Below, piece after piece: positions 18,222 to 27,039 of a stretch of DNA of 49,045 bases (positions are counted from its first letter, which is position 1; every line of letters begins with the position of its first letter). The DNA is from Bacteroidaceae bacterium (GTDB lineage Bacteria > Bacteroidota > Bacteroidia > Bacteroidales > Bacteroidaceae). The stretch lies in NCBI GenBank assembly GCA_017961145.1, contig JAGCXU010000023.1, forward strand, positions 1 through 49,045. Reading direction: 5' to 3'. A program made the position numbers and the translations under genes. The notes beneath the pieces were generated by a model, which saw nothing but the letters and a program-made list of their open reading frames with translations, did not search any database and was not told where the DNA came from.

Positions 18222-20183
18222 ATGAAACACCTTCTTTTATCGCTATTGTTTGTCCTTAGCTTCGGACACATCAGCGCTCAGCCTCTTTGTATTCCTACTG
18301 CTCAAGAGGTGAAACAGACTGGAGGCACCGTCGAAGTGTCGAGTATCACGTGTGTCACTTATAATGATGCTTCTCTGCAGACGGCAGCAGACTATTTAGG
18401 CAAAGCCTGGGGCATCGAGGCAGTACAACAGAAGAAAGCCTCCGAAAACTCCATCTTTCTCTCCCTGAAACCCGACAAGAAACTTGGCGACGAGGGTTAT
18501 CGCTTGACAATCAGTCCGAAAGGCATCACTGTTCAAGCCACCACGCCTAAGGGTGCTTTGTGGGGCGTACAGACCTTGCTCCAGATGAAGGACACGCACT
18601 TCGCAAAAAATGAAGCAGGCGTGATTACGAAGGGGACGTTTCCTTGCCTCAGCATTACCGACAAGCCCGACTATCCGATTCGTGGCTTCATGATTGATGC
18701 AGGCCGCAAGTTCTATCCCTTGAGCTATCTCTATTCGCTGGTCAATGTGATGTCGTACTACAAGATGAACACCCTCCAGCTGCACCTCAACGACAATGGA
18801 TTCAATGACCAGTTCGAGAACAGTTGGGACGATACCTACGCTGCCTTCCGCATGGAGAGCGACTACTTCCCTGGTCTTACGGCTATCGATGGCTCGTACT
18901 CGAAGCAGGAGATGCGCGACCTTATCCGCTATGCCGAGACGATGGGCGTGGAGATTATACCTGAGTTCGACGTGCCGGCGCACAGCCTTGCCTTCACACA
19001 CTTCCGTCCTTCGCTGGCTGCAAAGAAGTATGATGATGCTCATCTCGACCTCGAGAACCCTGAACTCATTCCTTTCCTCGACAGCCTCTATGCTGAGTAT
19101 CTTGGCGGGCCAGACCCTGTCTTCACCGGTCCGCGCTTCCACATCGGCACGGACGAGTACAGCAACAAGGACTCTGCCATCTGCGAACGCTTCCGCGAAC
19201 TGATTGTCCACCTCTGCAACGAGGTCAAGAAGTACGGCAAGCAGCCTGTCTTCTGGGGAAGCCTGACGCATGCAAAAGGTGTGACGCCAGTGCCTTCAGA
19301 TGGTGTATTGATGAGCCTTTGGTACAATGGTTATGCCGACCCCATGGAGATGCACAAGCAGGGGTTCCACATGATTTCCATCCCAGACCGCTTCATCTAC
19401 ATCGTGCCTGCAGCAGGCTACTATAACGATTACCTCAACACCCGATGGCTCTTCAAGAACTGGAAGCCCTCACTCATCCGCGACAAGCATTTCGAGCATC
19501 AAGACCCGCTCATCGATGGCGGCATGTTTGCGCTGTGGAACGACTTCATCAAGAACGGCATCTCCGTGGGCGACTGCCACGACCGCATCCTGCCCGCCAT
19601 GCAAGTCATAAGCGAGAAGTGCTGGAATGCCCTTCGCGACACCACAGAAGCCTCCTTTGCCCAGTGGCAGACCTTAGCCACGAAGCTCGAAGACGGTCCT
19701 CTTGCCGACGAGATTGGACGCAAGAGCATGGTCAATCATATCGACTTGAAGCCAAGGAGCACTATCATTGCTCCCCCTAAAGGGGGTTGGGGGGTCTCTC
19801 AGATTGGCTATCCCTACACCGTCGAGTTCACCATCGAATGGGCCGAAGAGAAGCCTGGTACCATGCTTTGCCAGAGCGAACGAAGCACCTTCTACCTCTC
19901 CGACCCCATCAAGGGAATGCTCGGCTTCAGTCGTGACGGCTATCTCTTCCAGTTCAAGTACAAAAGCAAGCCTGGCAAGCGAGAGACCATCCAACTAAAA
20001 GGCGACAACCAGGGGCTCAGTCTCTCCAGCGACGGCAAGCTTGTGGAGCGCCTCAAGCCCGACACGGGGCACCGCACCGACAACAAGAAGAGCACCTATA
20101 AAATCATGCGCACTCTTGTCTTCCCATTGCAGGAGACAGGCGACTTCCGCAGCAAGATAACGAACTTCAGCGCATGGCGCTAA
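18222..20183 (+). CDS. Secreted GH20 beta-N-acetylhexosaminidase
   Basis: The 653-residue product has a signal peptide (MKHLLLSLLFVLSFGHISAQ), an N-terminal GH20b alpha/beta domain, and a GH20 barrel from about residue 145. Catalytic features include the HIGTDEY block (the Asp-Glu pair) and GFMIDAGRKFYPLSYL, the family's barrel start. The C-terminal 130 residues resemble a lectin-like sandwich (IGYPYTVEFTIEW). Such enzymes remove terminal GlcNAc or GalNAc from glycoproteins or chitin oligosaccharides. The gene starts 21 bp after the addB-type stop and could be co-transcribed. Residues 517-525 (APPKGGWGV) are encoded by a G/C palindromic repeat that also occurs outside genes, so they look like an in-frame insertion between the barrel and the tail domain. 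Confidence 0.93.
   Translation: MKHLLLSLLFVLSFGHISAQPLCIPTAQEVKQTGGTVEVSSITCVTYNDASLQTAADYLGKAWGIEAVQQKKASENSIFLSLKPDKKLGDEGYRLTISPKGITVQATTPKGALWGVQTLLQMKDTHFAKNEAGVITKGTFPCLSITDKPDYPIRGFMIDAGRKFYPLSYLYSLVNVMSYYKMNTLQLHLNDNGFNDQFENSWDDTYAAFRMESDYFPGLTAIDGSYSKQEMRDLIRYAETMGVEIIPEFDVPAHSLAFTHFRPSLAAKKYDDAHLDLENPELIPFLDSLYAEYLGGPDPVFTGPRFHIGTDEYSNKDSAICERFRELIVHLCNEVKKYGKQPVFWGSLTHAKGVTPVPSDGVLMSLWYNGYADPMEMHKQGFHMISIPDRFIYIVPAAGYYNDYLNTRWLFKNWKPSLIRDKHFEHQDPLIDGGMFALWNDFIKNGISVGDCHDRILPAMQVISEKCWNALRDTTEASFAQWQTLATKLEDGPLADEIGRKSMVNHIDLKPRSTIIAPPKGGWGVSQIGYPYTVEFTIEWAEEKPGTMLCQSERSTFYLSDPIKGMLGFSRDGYLFQFKYKSKPGKRETIQLKGDNQGLSLSSDGKLVERLKPDTGHRTDNKKSTYKIMRTLVFPLQETGDFRSKITNFSAWR
19771..19799 (+). 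repeat. REP-like CCCCC/GGGGG palindrome inside the GH20 gene
   Basis: CTCCCCCTAAAGGGGG followed by a second G-run (TTGGGGGG) and TCTCT. The same pattern of C-run, G-run, G-run and TCT occurs in the spacer at 48838-48867. It is in frame here and adds PPKGGWGV to the protein. Confidence 0.75.
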
Positions 20184-20204
20184 GGTAATCGGCAAACTTA
20201 ACGT
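20183..20204. repeat. Single 22-bp dyad repeat unit
   Basis: One 22-bp unit starts at the last base of the GH20 stop codon, with GGCAAAC in the centre and TTAACGT at the end. It closely resembles the unit at 29371 that precedes the GH38 stop. Confidence 0.6.
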
Positions 20205-20234
20205 AGGGAATATTTACAGGCAGAACTAACAAAT

Positions 20235-22373
20235 ATGAAGACAAACAGGATACTCTTTCCCGCTATTCTGCTACTTCTAAGCGCTTCAGGCAGCATGGCA
20301 AAAGGACTCAACAGGCACGACCTTGAGCATCTGCGTCAACTCTGCGCGCTCAATACGCTGGTGGGCACGGCTCCTGCCAACACCAAGACAGCAGGGCTCT
20401 TCGGCAAAGGTTCGGAAGAACACGGGCAGACGATGCCCTCGGTGCTCTCACCCAACGGGCAGAATTTCTGGACGCCACAAACGCGAGCAAGCGAGGCAAA
20501 ATGTCTTGCACCCTATTACTACAACGACGCTTTGCTGCAAGGCTTTCGCAATAGTCACTGGACTTCGGGCAGTTGCACGCAAGACTACGGCTCATTCACG
20601 GTTGCCACACTCGGAGGGAAACTCAGAAAGACTGCAAAAGAGCGCGCAACAAAGTTCAGCCACGACGACGAAATCGCCCATCCGCACTACTATGCCGTTC
20701 GGCTTCCTGAAGAGCATCTTTTGACGGAGATGACTGCCAGCAGCCACGCTGCCATCTTCCGCATCACACCCGAGCAGGACGGGCCAGTACACATCGTTGT
20801 GGAGCCCAATAGTGATGAGAAGGAGGGGCACATCGAGGTAGATTCCGAGCGCAAAGTCGTCTATGGCTACAACCCCGTTCACCGTATCTATCAAGGTTGG
20901 GGCGAGAGCGCAGGCTTTAGTGGGCACTTACTGCTCACCTACACCGACAACCCCATCGACTGCGGGCAGGACAGCATCTGCGCATGGCTTACCTTCCAAG
21001 GAAAAGCAGGCAAACCCATCATCATCAAGGCTGCTTCCTCTTTCACGGGTCGCGAAGGAGCAGAACGCAACTACAAGGCAGAGGCACAGGGCGTTAGCTT
21101 CGACAAGATGCAGAATCGTCTCATCCGCACCTGGATAAAGCACTTCCACGCTATCGACATCGAAGATCCTGACACGGCCCGCATCAATCAATTCTACGGA
21201 GCCCTCTATCGCGCCTCGTTCATGCCTCATGAAATGAGCGATGCAGACGGTACTTATCCGCGCTTCGCAAGTGGTGAAACCGTTCGAGGCTCAAAGCGTA
21301 AATACTATGCCGATTTCACGATGTGGGACACCTTCCGAGCCGTGCATCCGCTCTACACCCTGCTCTACCCCGATGTGACTGCCGACATGATGCAGTCGCT
21401 CGTCACGAAATACGAACAAGGCGGCTGGCTGCCCATCTTCCCAAGTTGGAACTCCTACACCGCTGCCATGATAGGCGACCATTGCTCGGTAGCCCTTGCT
21501 GATGCTTACATCAAAGGCATTCGTGGTTTCGACGCAGAAAAGGCCTACGAAGGGATGCGCAAGAATGCCTTCGAGGTGCCCGCCTCGGAAGAAGACTACA
21601 AGAACGGCATGGGCAGACGCGCTTTGCAGTCCTACATGAAGTACGGCTACATCCCTCTCGAAGACCCCGTCAAGGAGGCTTTCCATCAGAAGGAACAGAC
21701 CTCGCGCACATTGGAATATGCCTTCGACGACTATGCCGTAGCGCAAATGGCAAAGGCTCTGGGCAAGGAGGATGACTACAAGATACTCATGGCTCGCTCA
21801 GAAAACTGGCGAAATGTCATCAATCCACAAACGGGTTATTGCGATGGCAGATACGAGGACGGACGCTTCGAGGGCAACACCGACTTTGTACGTCGCAAGC
21901 CCTTCATCACCGAAGGAGCCACCTGCCACTACACTTGGTTCGTGCCGCACAATGTGGAAGGCCTCGTCGAGATGCTGGGAAGAGAAGCGTTCGAGGCAAA
22001 GCTCGACTCGATGTTCACAGAAGGCCGATACTGGCACGGCAACGAACCTTGCCATCAGATAGCCTACCTCTACGACTTCATCGGCAAGCGCGAAAAGACC
22101 ATCAAATGGGTGAACTACATCCTCGACACCGAATACAACGACACGCCAGGTGGCCTCTCCGGCAACGACGACTCAGGGCAGATGTCTTCCTGGTTCATCT
22201 TCTCGTCGATGGGGTTCTATCCCGTCTGTCCCTCATCTGACCGCTACATGGTAAGCTCTCCACGTTTCCAGCGCATCACACTCAATTTGCAGAACGGCCA
22301 TCGCTTCGTCATCACACCCGAATCGCTGCCAAAAGACCGCAACTACATCACACATAAAGAGATTTTGCAATAA
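20235..22373 (+). CDS. Secreted GH92 alpha-mannosidase
   Basis: The 712-residue product has a signal peptide (ILLLLSASGSMA) and matches GH92 calcium-dependent exo-alpha-mannosidases, which trim alpha-1,2/1,3/1,4/1,6-linked mannose from N-glycans or yeast mannan. Typical blocks are the TMWDTFRAVHPLYTLLYP segment of the (alpha/alpha)6 domain, the GNEPCHQIAYLYDF motif and the GGLSGNDDSGQMSSWFIFSSMGFYP signature near the C-terminus. The length fits a GH92 without appended modules. It lies 51 bp after GH20 on the same strand, and the pair would act in sequence on hybrid or complex N-glycans. Linkage specificity is not readable. Confidence 0.94.
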   Translation: MKTNRILFPAILLLLSASGSMAKGLNRHDLEHLRQLCALNTLVGTAPANTKTAGLFGKGSEEHGQTMPSVLSPNGQNFWTPQTRASEAKCLAPYYYNDALLQGFRNSHWTSGSCTQDYGSFTVATLGGKLRKTAKERATKFSHDDEIAHPHYYAVRLPEEHLLTEMTASSHAAIFRITPEQDGPVHIVVEPNSDEKEGHIEVDSERKVVYGYNPVHRIYQGWGESAGFSGHLLLTYTDNPIDCGQDSICAWLTFQGKAGKPIIIKAASSFTGREGAERNYKAEAQGVSFDKMQNRLIRTWIKHFHAIDIEDPDTARINQFYGALYRASFMPHEMSDADGTYPRFASGETVRGSKRKYYADFTMWDTFRAVHPLYTLLYPDVTADMMQSLVTKYEQGGWLPIFPSWNSYTAAMIGDHCSVALADAYIKGIRGFDAEKAYEGMRKNAFEVPASEEDYKNGMGRRALQSYMKYGYIPLEDPVKEAFHQKEQTSRTLEYAFDDYAVAQMAKALGKEDDYKILMARSENWRNVINPQTGYCDGRYEDGRFEGNTDFVRRKPFITEGATCHYTWFVPHNVEGLVEMLGREAFEAKLDSMFTEGRYWHGNEPCHQIAYLYDFIGKREKTIKWVNYILDTEYNDTPGGLSGNDDSGQMSSWFIFSSMGFYPVCPSSDRYMVSSPRFQRITLNLQNGHRFVITPESLPKDRNYITHKEILQ

Positions 22374-22385
22374 AACAACACAATT

Positions 22386-22820
22386 ATGGCAAGGAAAAAC
22401 TATACAACTCTGCCTGCGGACTATGCAGTCTGCATGCACGAAGACTGCCCGATGGCAGCAAGTTGTCTGCATCGGCTGGCTTTCGCTACGCTTCAGGAAA
22501 GCGAGACCTACCTGCAGCTCATCAACCCAAAGAAGTGCACGAAAACAGCCGAATGCAAGTTCTATCGCAGCAGCGAACCCGTCAGGTACGCTTGTGGATT
22601 CACGGGTTTCCAGAAGAAGATGTTCCCACAGCAATATCAAATCTTCATGCGGACACTGATTAGGGTGTTCGGACGAAATCAGTATTTTGCCTATCGTCGC
22701 GGCGAATTAAACCTCTCGCCAAAGGAACAGGAGACCGTCCTGGCAGCCCTGCGCAAAGCCGGTGTCACAGAGGATTTGCCATTCGACCGTTACAAAGAAC
22801 ATATCAACTACTGCGACTAA
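22386..22820 (+). CDS. Small Cys-rich protein of unknown function (possibly DUF6078-like)
   Basis: The product is 144 residues with no signal peptide or membrane segment. The N-terminal half holds paired cysteines (C17, C22, C28 in CMHEDCPMAASCLH, then CTKTAECKFY and YACGF) that could bind metal. The rest is basic and helical (FMRTLIRVFGRNQYFAYRRGE). The size and Cys pattern recall a Bacteroidetes family annotated only as a domain of unknown function; I am not certain of the number. It starts 12 bp after the GH92 stop, so it is likely translated from the same message. No function is proposed. Confidence 0.8.
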   Translation: MARKNYTTLPADYAVCMHEDCPMAASCLHRLAFATLQESETYLQLINPKKCTKTAECKFYRSSEPVRYACGFTGFQKKMFPQQYQIFMRTLIRVFGRNQYFAYRRGELNLSPKEQETVLAALRKAGVTEDLPFDRYKEHINYCD

Positions 22821-22822
22821 GC

Positions 22823-22921
22823 CAGTACCACCGTGGTAGTACTGCAGTACCACCACAGGAAAACTCCAGTACCACTGCGGTGGTACTGGAGTTTCCCTAT
22901 AGGAGAATTTTAGGAGTACTG
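22823..22921. repeat. 22-bp palindrome array, divergent sequence
   Basis: Units of 22 bp begin at 22823, 22845 and 22867, each starting CAGTACCAC. The first and third are near-perfect palindromes ending GTACTG, and the joints are CTGCAG. After the third comes a 33-bp interval (one and a half units) to the next CTGCAG joint at about 22919-22924. It may also act as a terminator for the GH20-GH92 genes. Confidence 0.8.
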
Positions 22922-23114
22922 CAGTTTTACTATTTTGTTAGCATAGAAAGTACTGAGATTACCGCTTCCGAACAGGGCGGACAGACAAGTAAGAAAAGCG
23001 GTATACGCGTCTTGCAAAGACAACCTTGTCTCCATGATATGTGTGTCGCTACATGTTTTTTCTGCCACATTATTACACTTTTTCTCCTTTTGCGTCAAGC
23101 TGACACACACTTAT

Positions 23115-23146
23115 TTTGCTTTTGTCTATACTTCTTCGTAACTTTG
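23115..23146 (+). promoter_or_regulatory. GH127 promoter
   Basis: TTTG (23115-23118), exactly 20 bases, TAACTTTG (23139-23146): a full consensus promoter 25 bases before the ATG. Confidence 0.85.
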
Positions 23147-23171
23147 TGCCCGAAACCATACATTATTATAT

Positions 23172-25841
23172 ATGAAGAGATGCTATCTTTTGCTGGCAGC
23201 GCTGACAGTTTGCTTATGCAGTCGAGCCGAGTTTGTTTTTCAGGAAGGACTCATTGCCGACATCACGCCGAAGGGTTGGCTCCTCGAGTTCCTGCAGCGA
23301 CAGAAGACAGGACTGACAGGACATCCTGAAGCCCTCTCCTATCCCTACAACACTTGTCTCTGGGCTGGCGAGATACCTCGCAACGGCGATTACGGCCAGG
23401 ACTGGTGGCGATATGAGCAAACTGCCTACTATACCGACGGTTTACTGCGCCTCGGCTATCTGCTCGATGATGAGGAACTCATCAGCAAAGGCGAACAAGG
23501 CATCACCTATACCCTCGCTCACCCACAATCGAATGGCAGGCTGGGTTCCTCCGTCATCAGTAGTCTTTGGCCGCAGGCCGTCTTCTGGCGCGCCATGAAA
23601 GCCTATGCCGACGTACATGAAAACCCGACAACGCTCAAGACAGCCCTGCGCAGAAACTACAACTCGATGACAAACGCTGACCTCATCAACGGCCGTCGCC
23701 ACATCCTCAACCTCGAAGGCTTGCTCTGGTACTACGGCATAAGTGGCACAAGAAGCCTACTGACAAAAGCCGAAACGGCCTACAAGACAGGTGGTTTCGA
23801 GTTCGACAAGACTGATGCTGGCAGCGATGAATTCATCCACCTCCACGGTGTCACCTATTGCGAGATGCTGAAGGTGCCCCTACTTCTCTATGCCTACACA
23901 GGCAACGAAGAATACCTTCGCATTGCCATGAATGCCGAGCGCAAGTTGGAACGCGACCACCTCCTTCCCGACGGCGTGCCCACTAGTGCAGAGTATACGC
24001 AGGGACGAGACATCGACGTTGCCCACGAGACTTGCGACATCACGGACTATACTTGGTCGCTCGGCTATTTTCTCACCGTTACGGGCCAAGCAGAATGGGC
24101 CGACCGCATCGAGCGCGCCATCTTCAATGCCGCTCCAGGAGCCGTCACAGCAAACTTCGACGCAGTTCAATACTTTTCCTCCGTCAATCAAATCATTTGC
24201 ACAGGCAACTCCGACAACAACAAGTTCAAGCGCGGCTCGACTTGGATGGCTTACCGCCCAACCCACGAAACAGAATGCTGTGCCGGTAATATGCATCGGA
24301 TGATGCCCAACTTCGCTTCACGACTCTGGATGCGAGGCGCTGATGAAGCCATCGTGGCGGCAATGTACTCACCAAGCGAAATCGACTTCAAGGTGGGCGA
24401 AACGCCATGCCACATCGCAGAAGAAACCTATTACCCCTTCAGCGGCGACATCACTTTCCATTTCTCCCTTCCAGAGCAGACACACTTCCCCTTTGTCTTC
24501 CGCATACCAGAGTGGTGTGAGCAATACCAAATAACTTTAAACGGGAACCCCGTCTCAACCTCTGCCTATGGCGAAGGCTTCAAGGTTTTAAACCGCGACT
24601 GGAACGATGGTGACATAGTAACACTCTCGCTTGGCATGACTCCCAAGGTGGTGGAGGCTGCAGACAGGCAGGGAAAATACGTGGAATGCGGACCATTACT
24701 CATGGCTTATCCCATTCCTGCGACCGTCACAGAAGATACAAACACCTATAGCAACATGAACGGCAAGGTGCCAGGCGACGGCTTCAAATGCTGGAGCATG
24801 AAACCGAATGGCGCCTTCAACTATGCCATCAACACTGATGACGAAACGCTTGAACTCAACATCGACGAAGAGAAACTCGCGAATGCCTATCCCTTCGACC
24901 TCGACGGGACGCCACTTAGCATATCGCTCCCCGTTCGCACCATTACTTGGACAGTGGAAAACAATCGCTACAACCCCGTCCTGCCTGCATCGGAGAATGT
25001 CGTATTATCTAACACAAGGAAGAATATCAACCTGGTTCCTTATGGTGCTGCCAAGCTTCGCGTCACTGTCTTCCCCGATGCCCTCCGCAAAGAAAAGAAG
25101 ACACTTACTGACTCTCTCCTTGTCAATCCTGACTTCGAACTGACGGCAGCCAATACAGTCAATCACGGCGGCATCGAGAAGAAAACTTATAAACCTTACG
25201 GATGGAGCGTGCGAGGAGCTCTTAGTGGCAACAGCTACGGCATCAACCACGATGCTGCAAACCACTATGGCGAGAACGTTTGCTGGTATAACACACGCCC
25301 CTTCCCGCTCAACTTCCAACTCTATCAAACCATTCCTGCCTCGAAACTCACACCCGGCACTTATCGCGTTCGTTGTCTGCTCTGGTGTCAAACTGGCGCT
25401 TTCGGCACCTGCCGACTCTTCGCCAACAACAACGTCCAATACTTCGGAAAAGAGAGTGACTACAACATGAACCTGACAGAAGGAGAGACAAACACTTTTG
25501 CAGGACATAGAGGAACATCCGGAGCCACCTTCATCCTGCAGGAAATGGAAGTGACAGTCAAGATTGAAGCAGGCGAGAGCCTCACCCTCGGCATTCGCAC
25601 AAGTTGCCTCAAGCCGGACGGCACACAAGCCACAAGCAGCGAATCGACAGGCTGGTTCAAGGTCGACCACTTCCGTATAGAACGTGTGTCAGACGTTCCT
25701 GATGGCATCGGAAGCATCTTCCCAACACCCACCGCACAAGGGAAAGAGAATGACGTCTGGTATAACCTTGCCGGTCAACGCTTAACCCATAATTCTTATG
25801 GCATTTCTATTCAAAAAGGGAAAAAGATATTAAGACTCTAA
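23172..25841 (+). CDS. Secreted GH127-type beta-L-arabinofuranosidase
   Basis: The 889-residue product has a signal peptide (LLLAALTVCLCSRA) and a long (alpha/alpha)6 domain of the former DUF1680 group. The ECCAGNMHRM block carries the zinc and nucleophile cysteines of GH127/GH146 enzymes, and FVFRIPEWCEQ is the following beta-domain motif. Relatives remove beta-L-arabinofuranose from hydroxyproline-linked or pectic glycans. From about residue 655 a carbohydrate-binding-like sandwich follows (LLVNPDFELTAANTV). The last 30 residues (VWYNLAGQRL, GISIQKGKKILRL) are a C-terminal sorting-type signal. It has its own strong promoter; the TSCPD gene follows after 12 bp. Confidence 0.88.
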   Translation: MKRCYLLLAALTVCLCSRAEFVFQEGLIADITPKGWLLEFLQRQKTGLTGHPEALSYPYNTCLWAGEIPRNGDYGQDWWRYEQTAYYTDGLLRLGYLLDDEELISKGEQGITYTLAHPQSNGRLGSSVISSLWPQAVFWRAMKAYADVHENPTTLKTALRRNYNSMTNADLINGRRHILNLEGLLWYYGISGTRSLLTKAETAYKTGGFEFDKTDAGSDEFIHLHGVTYCEMLKVPLLLYAYTGNEEYLRIAMNAERKLERDHLLPDGVPTSAEYTQGRDIDVAHETCDITDYTWSLGYFLTVTGQAEWADRIERAIFNAAPGAVTANFDAVQYFSSVNQIICTGNSDNNKFKRGSTWMAYRPTHETECCAGNMHRMMPNFASRLWMRGADEAIVAAMYSPSEIDFKVGETPCHIAEETYYPFSGDITFHFSLPEQTHFPFVFRIPEWCEQYQITLNGNPVSTSAYGEGFKVLNRDWNDGDIVTLSLGMTPKVVEAADRQGKYVECGPLLMAYPIPATVTEDTNTYSNMNGKVPGDGFKCWSMKPNGAFNYAINTDDETLELNIDEEKLANAYPFDLDGTPLSISLPVRTITWTVENNRYNPVLPASENVVLSNTRKNINLVPYGAAKLRVTVFPDALRKEKKTLTDSLLVNPDFELTAANTVNHGGIEKKTYKPYGWSVRGALSGNSYGINHDAANHYGENVCWYNTRPFPLNFQLYQTIPASKLTPGTYRVRCLLWCQTGAFGTCRLFANNNVQYFGKESDYNMNLTEGETNTFAGHRGTSGATFILQEMEVTVKIEAGESLTLGIRTSCLKPDGTQATSSESTGWFKVDHFRIERVSDVPDGIGSIFPTPTAQGKENDVWYNLAGQRLTHNSYGISIQKGKKILRL

Positions 25842-25853
25842 ACTCATTAAAGT

Positions 25854-26105
25854 ATGAAACACATTCAGTATCAAACTCAAGGAACTTGCTCGCAGTTGAT
25901 TGATGTAACAGTAGATGATAACGACATTATTCAGCAAGTGTTCTTCGTAGGTGGTTGTAACGGCAATCTGCAAGGCATCTGCCGACTAGTGACGGGACAG
26001 AAGATTGACGATGTCATTCAGAAACTCAACGGCATTCGTTGCGGCACAAAGAGTACATCGTGCCCTGACCAACTATGCAGAGCGTTGGAAGAAATGAAGA
26101 AATAA
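25854..26105 (+). CDS. TSCPD domain protein
   Basis: The 83-residue product matches the small TSCPD family, named after its conserved motif, seen here as STSCPDQLCRAL near the C-terminus. Further conserved cysteines are in GTCSQ, GGCNGN and GICRL. The domain also occurs at the C-terminus of some ribonucleotide reductases; the free-standing form has no established role. There is no signal peptide, so it is probably cytosolic. It starts 12 bp after the GH127 stop and 27 bp before the flavodoxin-like gene, so it is probably part of one transcript. Confidence 0.88.
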   Translation: MKHIQYQTQGTCSQLIDVTVDDNDIIQQVFFVGGCNGNLQGICRLVTGQKIDDVIQKLNGIRCGTKSTSCPDQLCRALEEMKK

Positions 26106-26132
26106 GAAACACGAAATTTGAACAATAAGATA

Positions 26133-26936
26133 ATGAAAAAGTTGGTATTGCTAGCTATGATGGCTTCTTTTTTGACGAGTTGCACCAAGCAAAAGGTGCT
26201 GGTATTGTATTATTCCCAAACGGGCACAACGCAAGCTGTAGCTGAGGAACTACAGAAACAACTTGATGCCGACATCGAACGCATCGAGGCTGCAACCCCT
26301 TACGATGGCGACTTCCAAGCAACAATAGAACGAGGTCGAGAGGAAATGGAGAGTGGTGTGATGCCTGAACTAAAACCCATTCAGGCAAACCTTGCCGATT
26401 ATGATGTCATCTTCATCGGCTATCCCATTTGGTTCGGCACTTATGCCATGCCTATCGCAACGCTGGTTAAGGAGAACGACTTCGTAGGCAAAACCGTCGT
26501 TCCCTTCTGCACCTTTGGCAGCGGAGGCTTGAGCACATCTGCCCAAGCACTCAAAGACGCTCTTCCAAAAGCTGACATCAAGAAGGGATATGGAGTGCGA
26601 CAGGCTAGAATTGAAGCAGCACCAAAAGAACTTAATCGCTTCTTGATAGAGAATGGCTACAAGCAGGGCGACATCGCTCCCCTGCCCGAATATAGCGAAC
26701 AAGTGCCTGTAACGGAAGAGGATAGCCTCATCTTCGATGCAGCTTGCTCAGGCTATCAGTTCCCCCTCGGCACACCCATTACCGTCGGCAAGCGCGAAAC
26801 TGAAGAGAGCATGGACTACAAGTTCACAGCAAAAAGCATTGGCTTTGACGGCAAGGAAAGCACCTCCACCATCTACATTACGGTAAGCGACGGAGAAGGT
26901 GCAAAGCCTGAGTTTACAGAAGTTGTAAGAGAGTAA
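26133..26936 (+). CDS. Flavodoxin-like lipoprotein
   Basis: The 267-residue product has a lipoprotein signal (MKKLVLLAMMASFLTSC, Cys17 as acylation site) followed at once by a flavodoxin fold. LYYSQTGTTQAVAEEL is the FMN phosphate loop, and IFIGYPIWFGTYAMPI and FCTFGSGGLS are the flavin-contacting loops. The last 90 residues are an additional domain with beta character (FTAKSIGFDGKESTSTIYITVSD). I chose ATG 26133 rather than the in-frame TTG at 26118 because it starts the signal peptide. Flavodoxins are usually cytosolic, so export is notable; related exported flavodoxin-like proteins occur in gut Bacteroidetes. Its electron partner is unknown. A strong terminator follows. Confidence 0.87.
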   Translation: MKKLVLLAMMASFLTSCTKQKVLVLYYSQTGTTQAVAEELQKQLDADIERIEAATPYDGDFQATIERGREEMESGVMPELKPIQANLADYDVIFIGYPIWFGTYAMPIATLVKENDFVGKTVVPFCTFGSGGLSTSAQALKDALPKADIKKGYGVRQARIEAAPKELNRFLIENGYKQGDIAPLPEYSEQVPVTEEDSLIFDAACSGYQFPLGTPITVGKRETEESMDYKFTAKSIGFDGKESTSTIYITVSDGEGAKPEFTEVVRE

Positions 26937-26960
26937 AACATCAAGACCATAAAACGCACA

Positions 26961-26997
26961 CAGAAAAGCTCGCAACCCAAAATTGCGAGCTTTTCTG
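26961..26997. terminator. Bidirectional rho-independent terminator
   Basis: A 15-bp perfect stem (CAGAAAAGCTCGCAA with its complement at 26983-26997) and a 7-base loop, with T-runs on both strands. It lies between convergent genes. Confidence 0.93.
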
Positions 26998-27039
26998 TAT
27001 CTGAAAATTCAATCGTGAGTTGTCAATCACAAATCAATT

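Larger units (their letters stand above)
22821..23171. other. Spacer between the Cys-rich gene and GH127
   Basis: This 351-bp stretch holds the palindromic 22-bp array at its left end and the GH127 promoter at its right end. Between them (22930-23110) I see no gene or clear structure. Confidence 0.6.

Noticed and set aside
22880..23329. 149-codon plus-strand frame ahead of GH127
   Set aside because: It overlaps the promoter and the start of GH127 in another frame and has no protein features.
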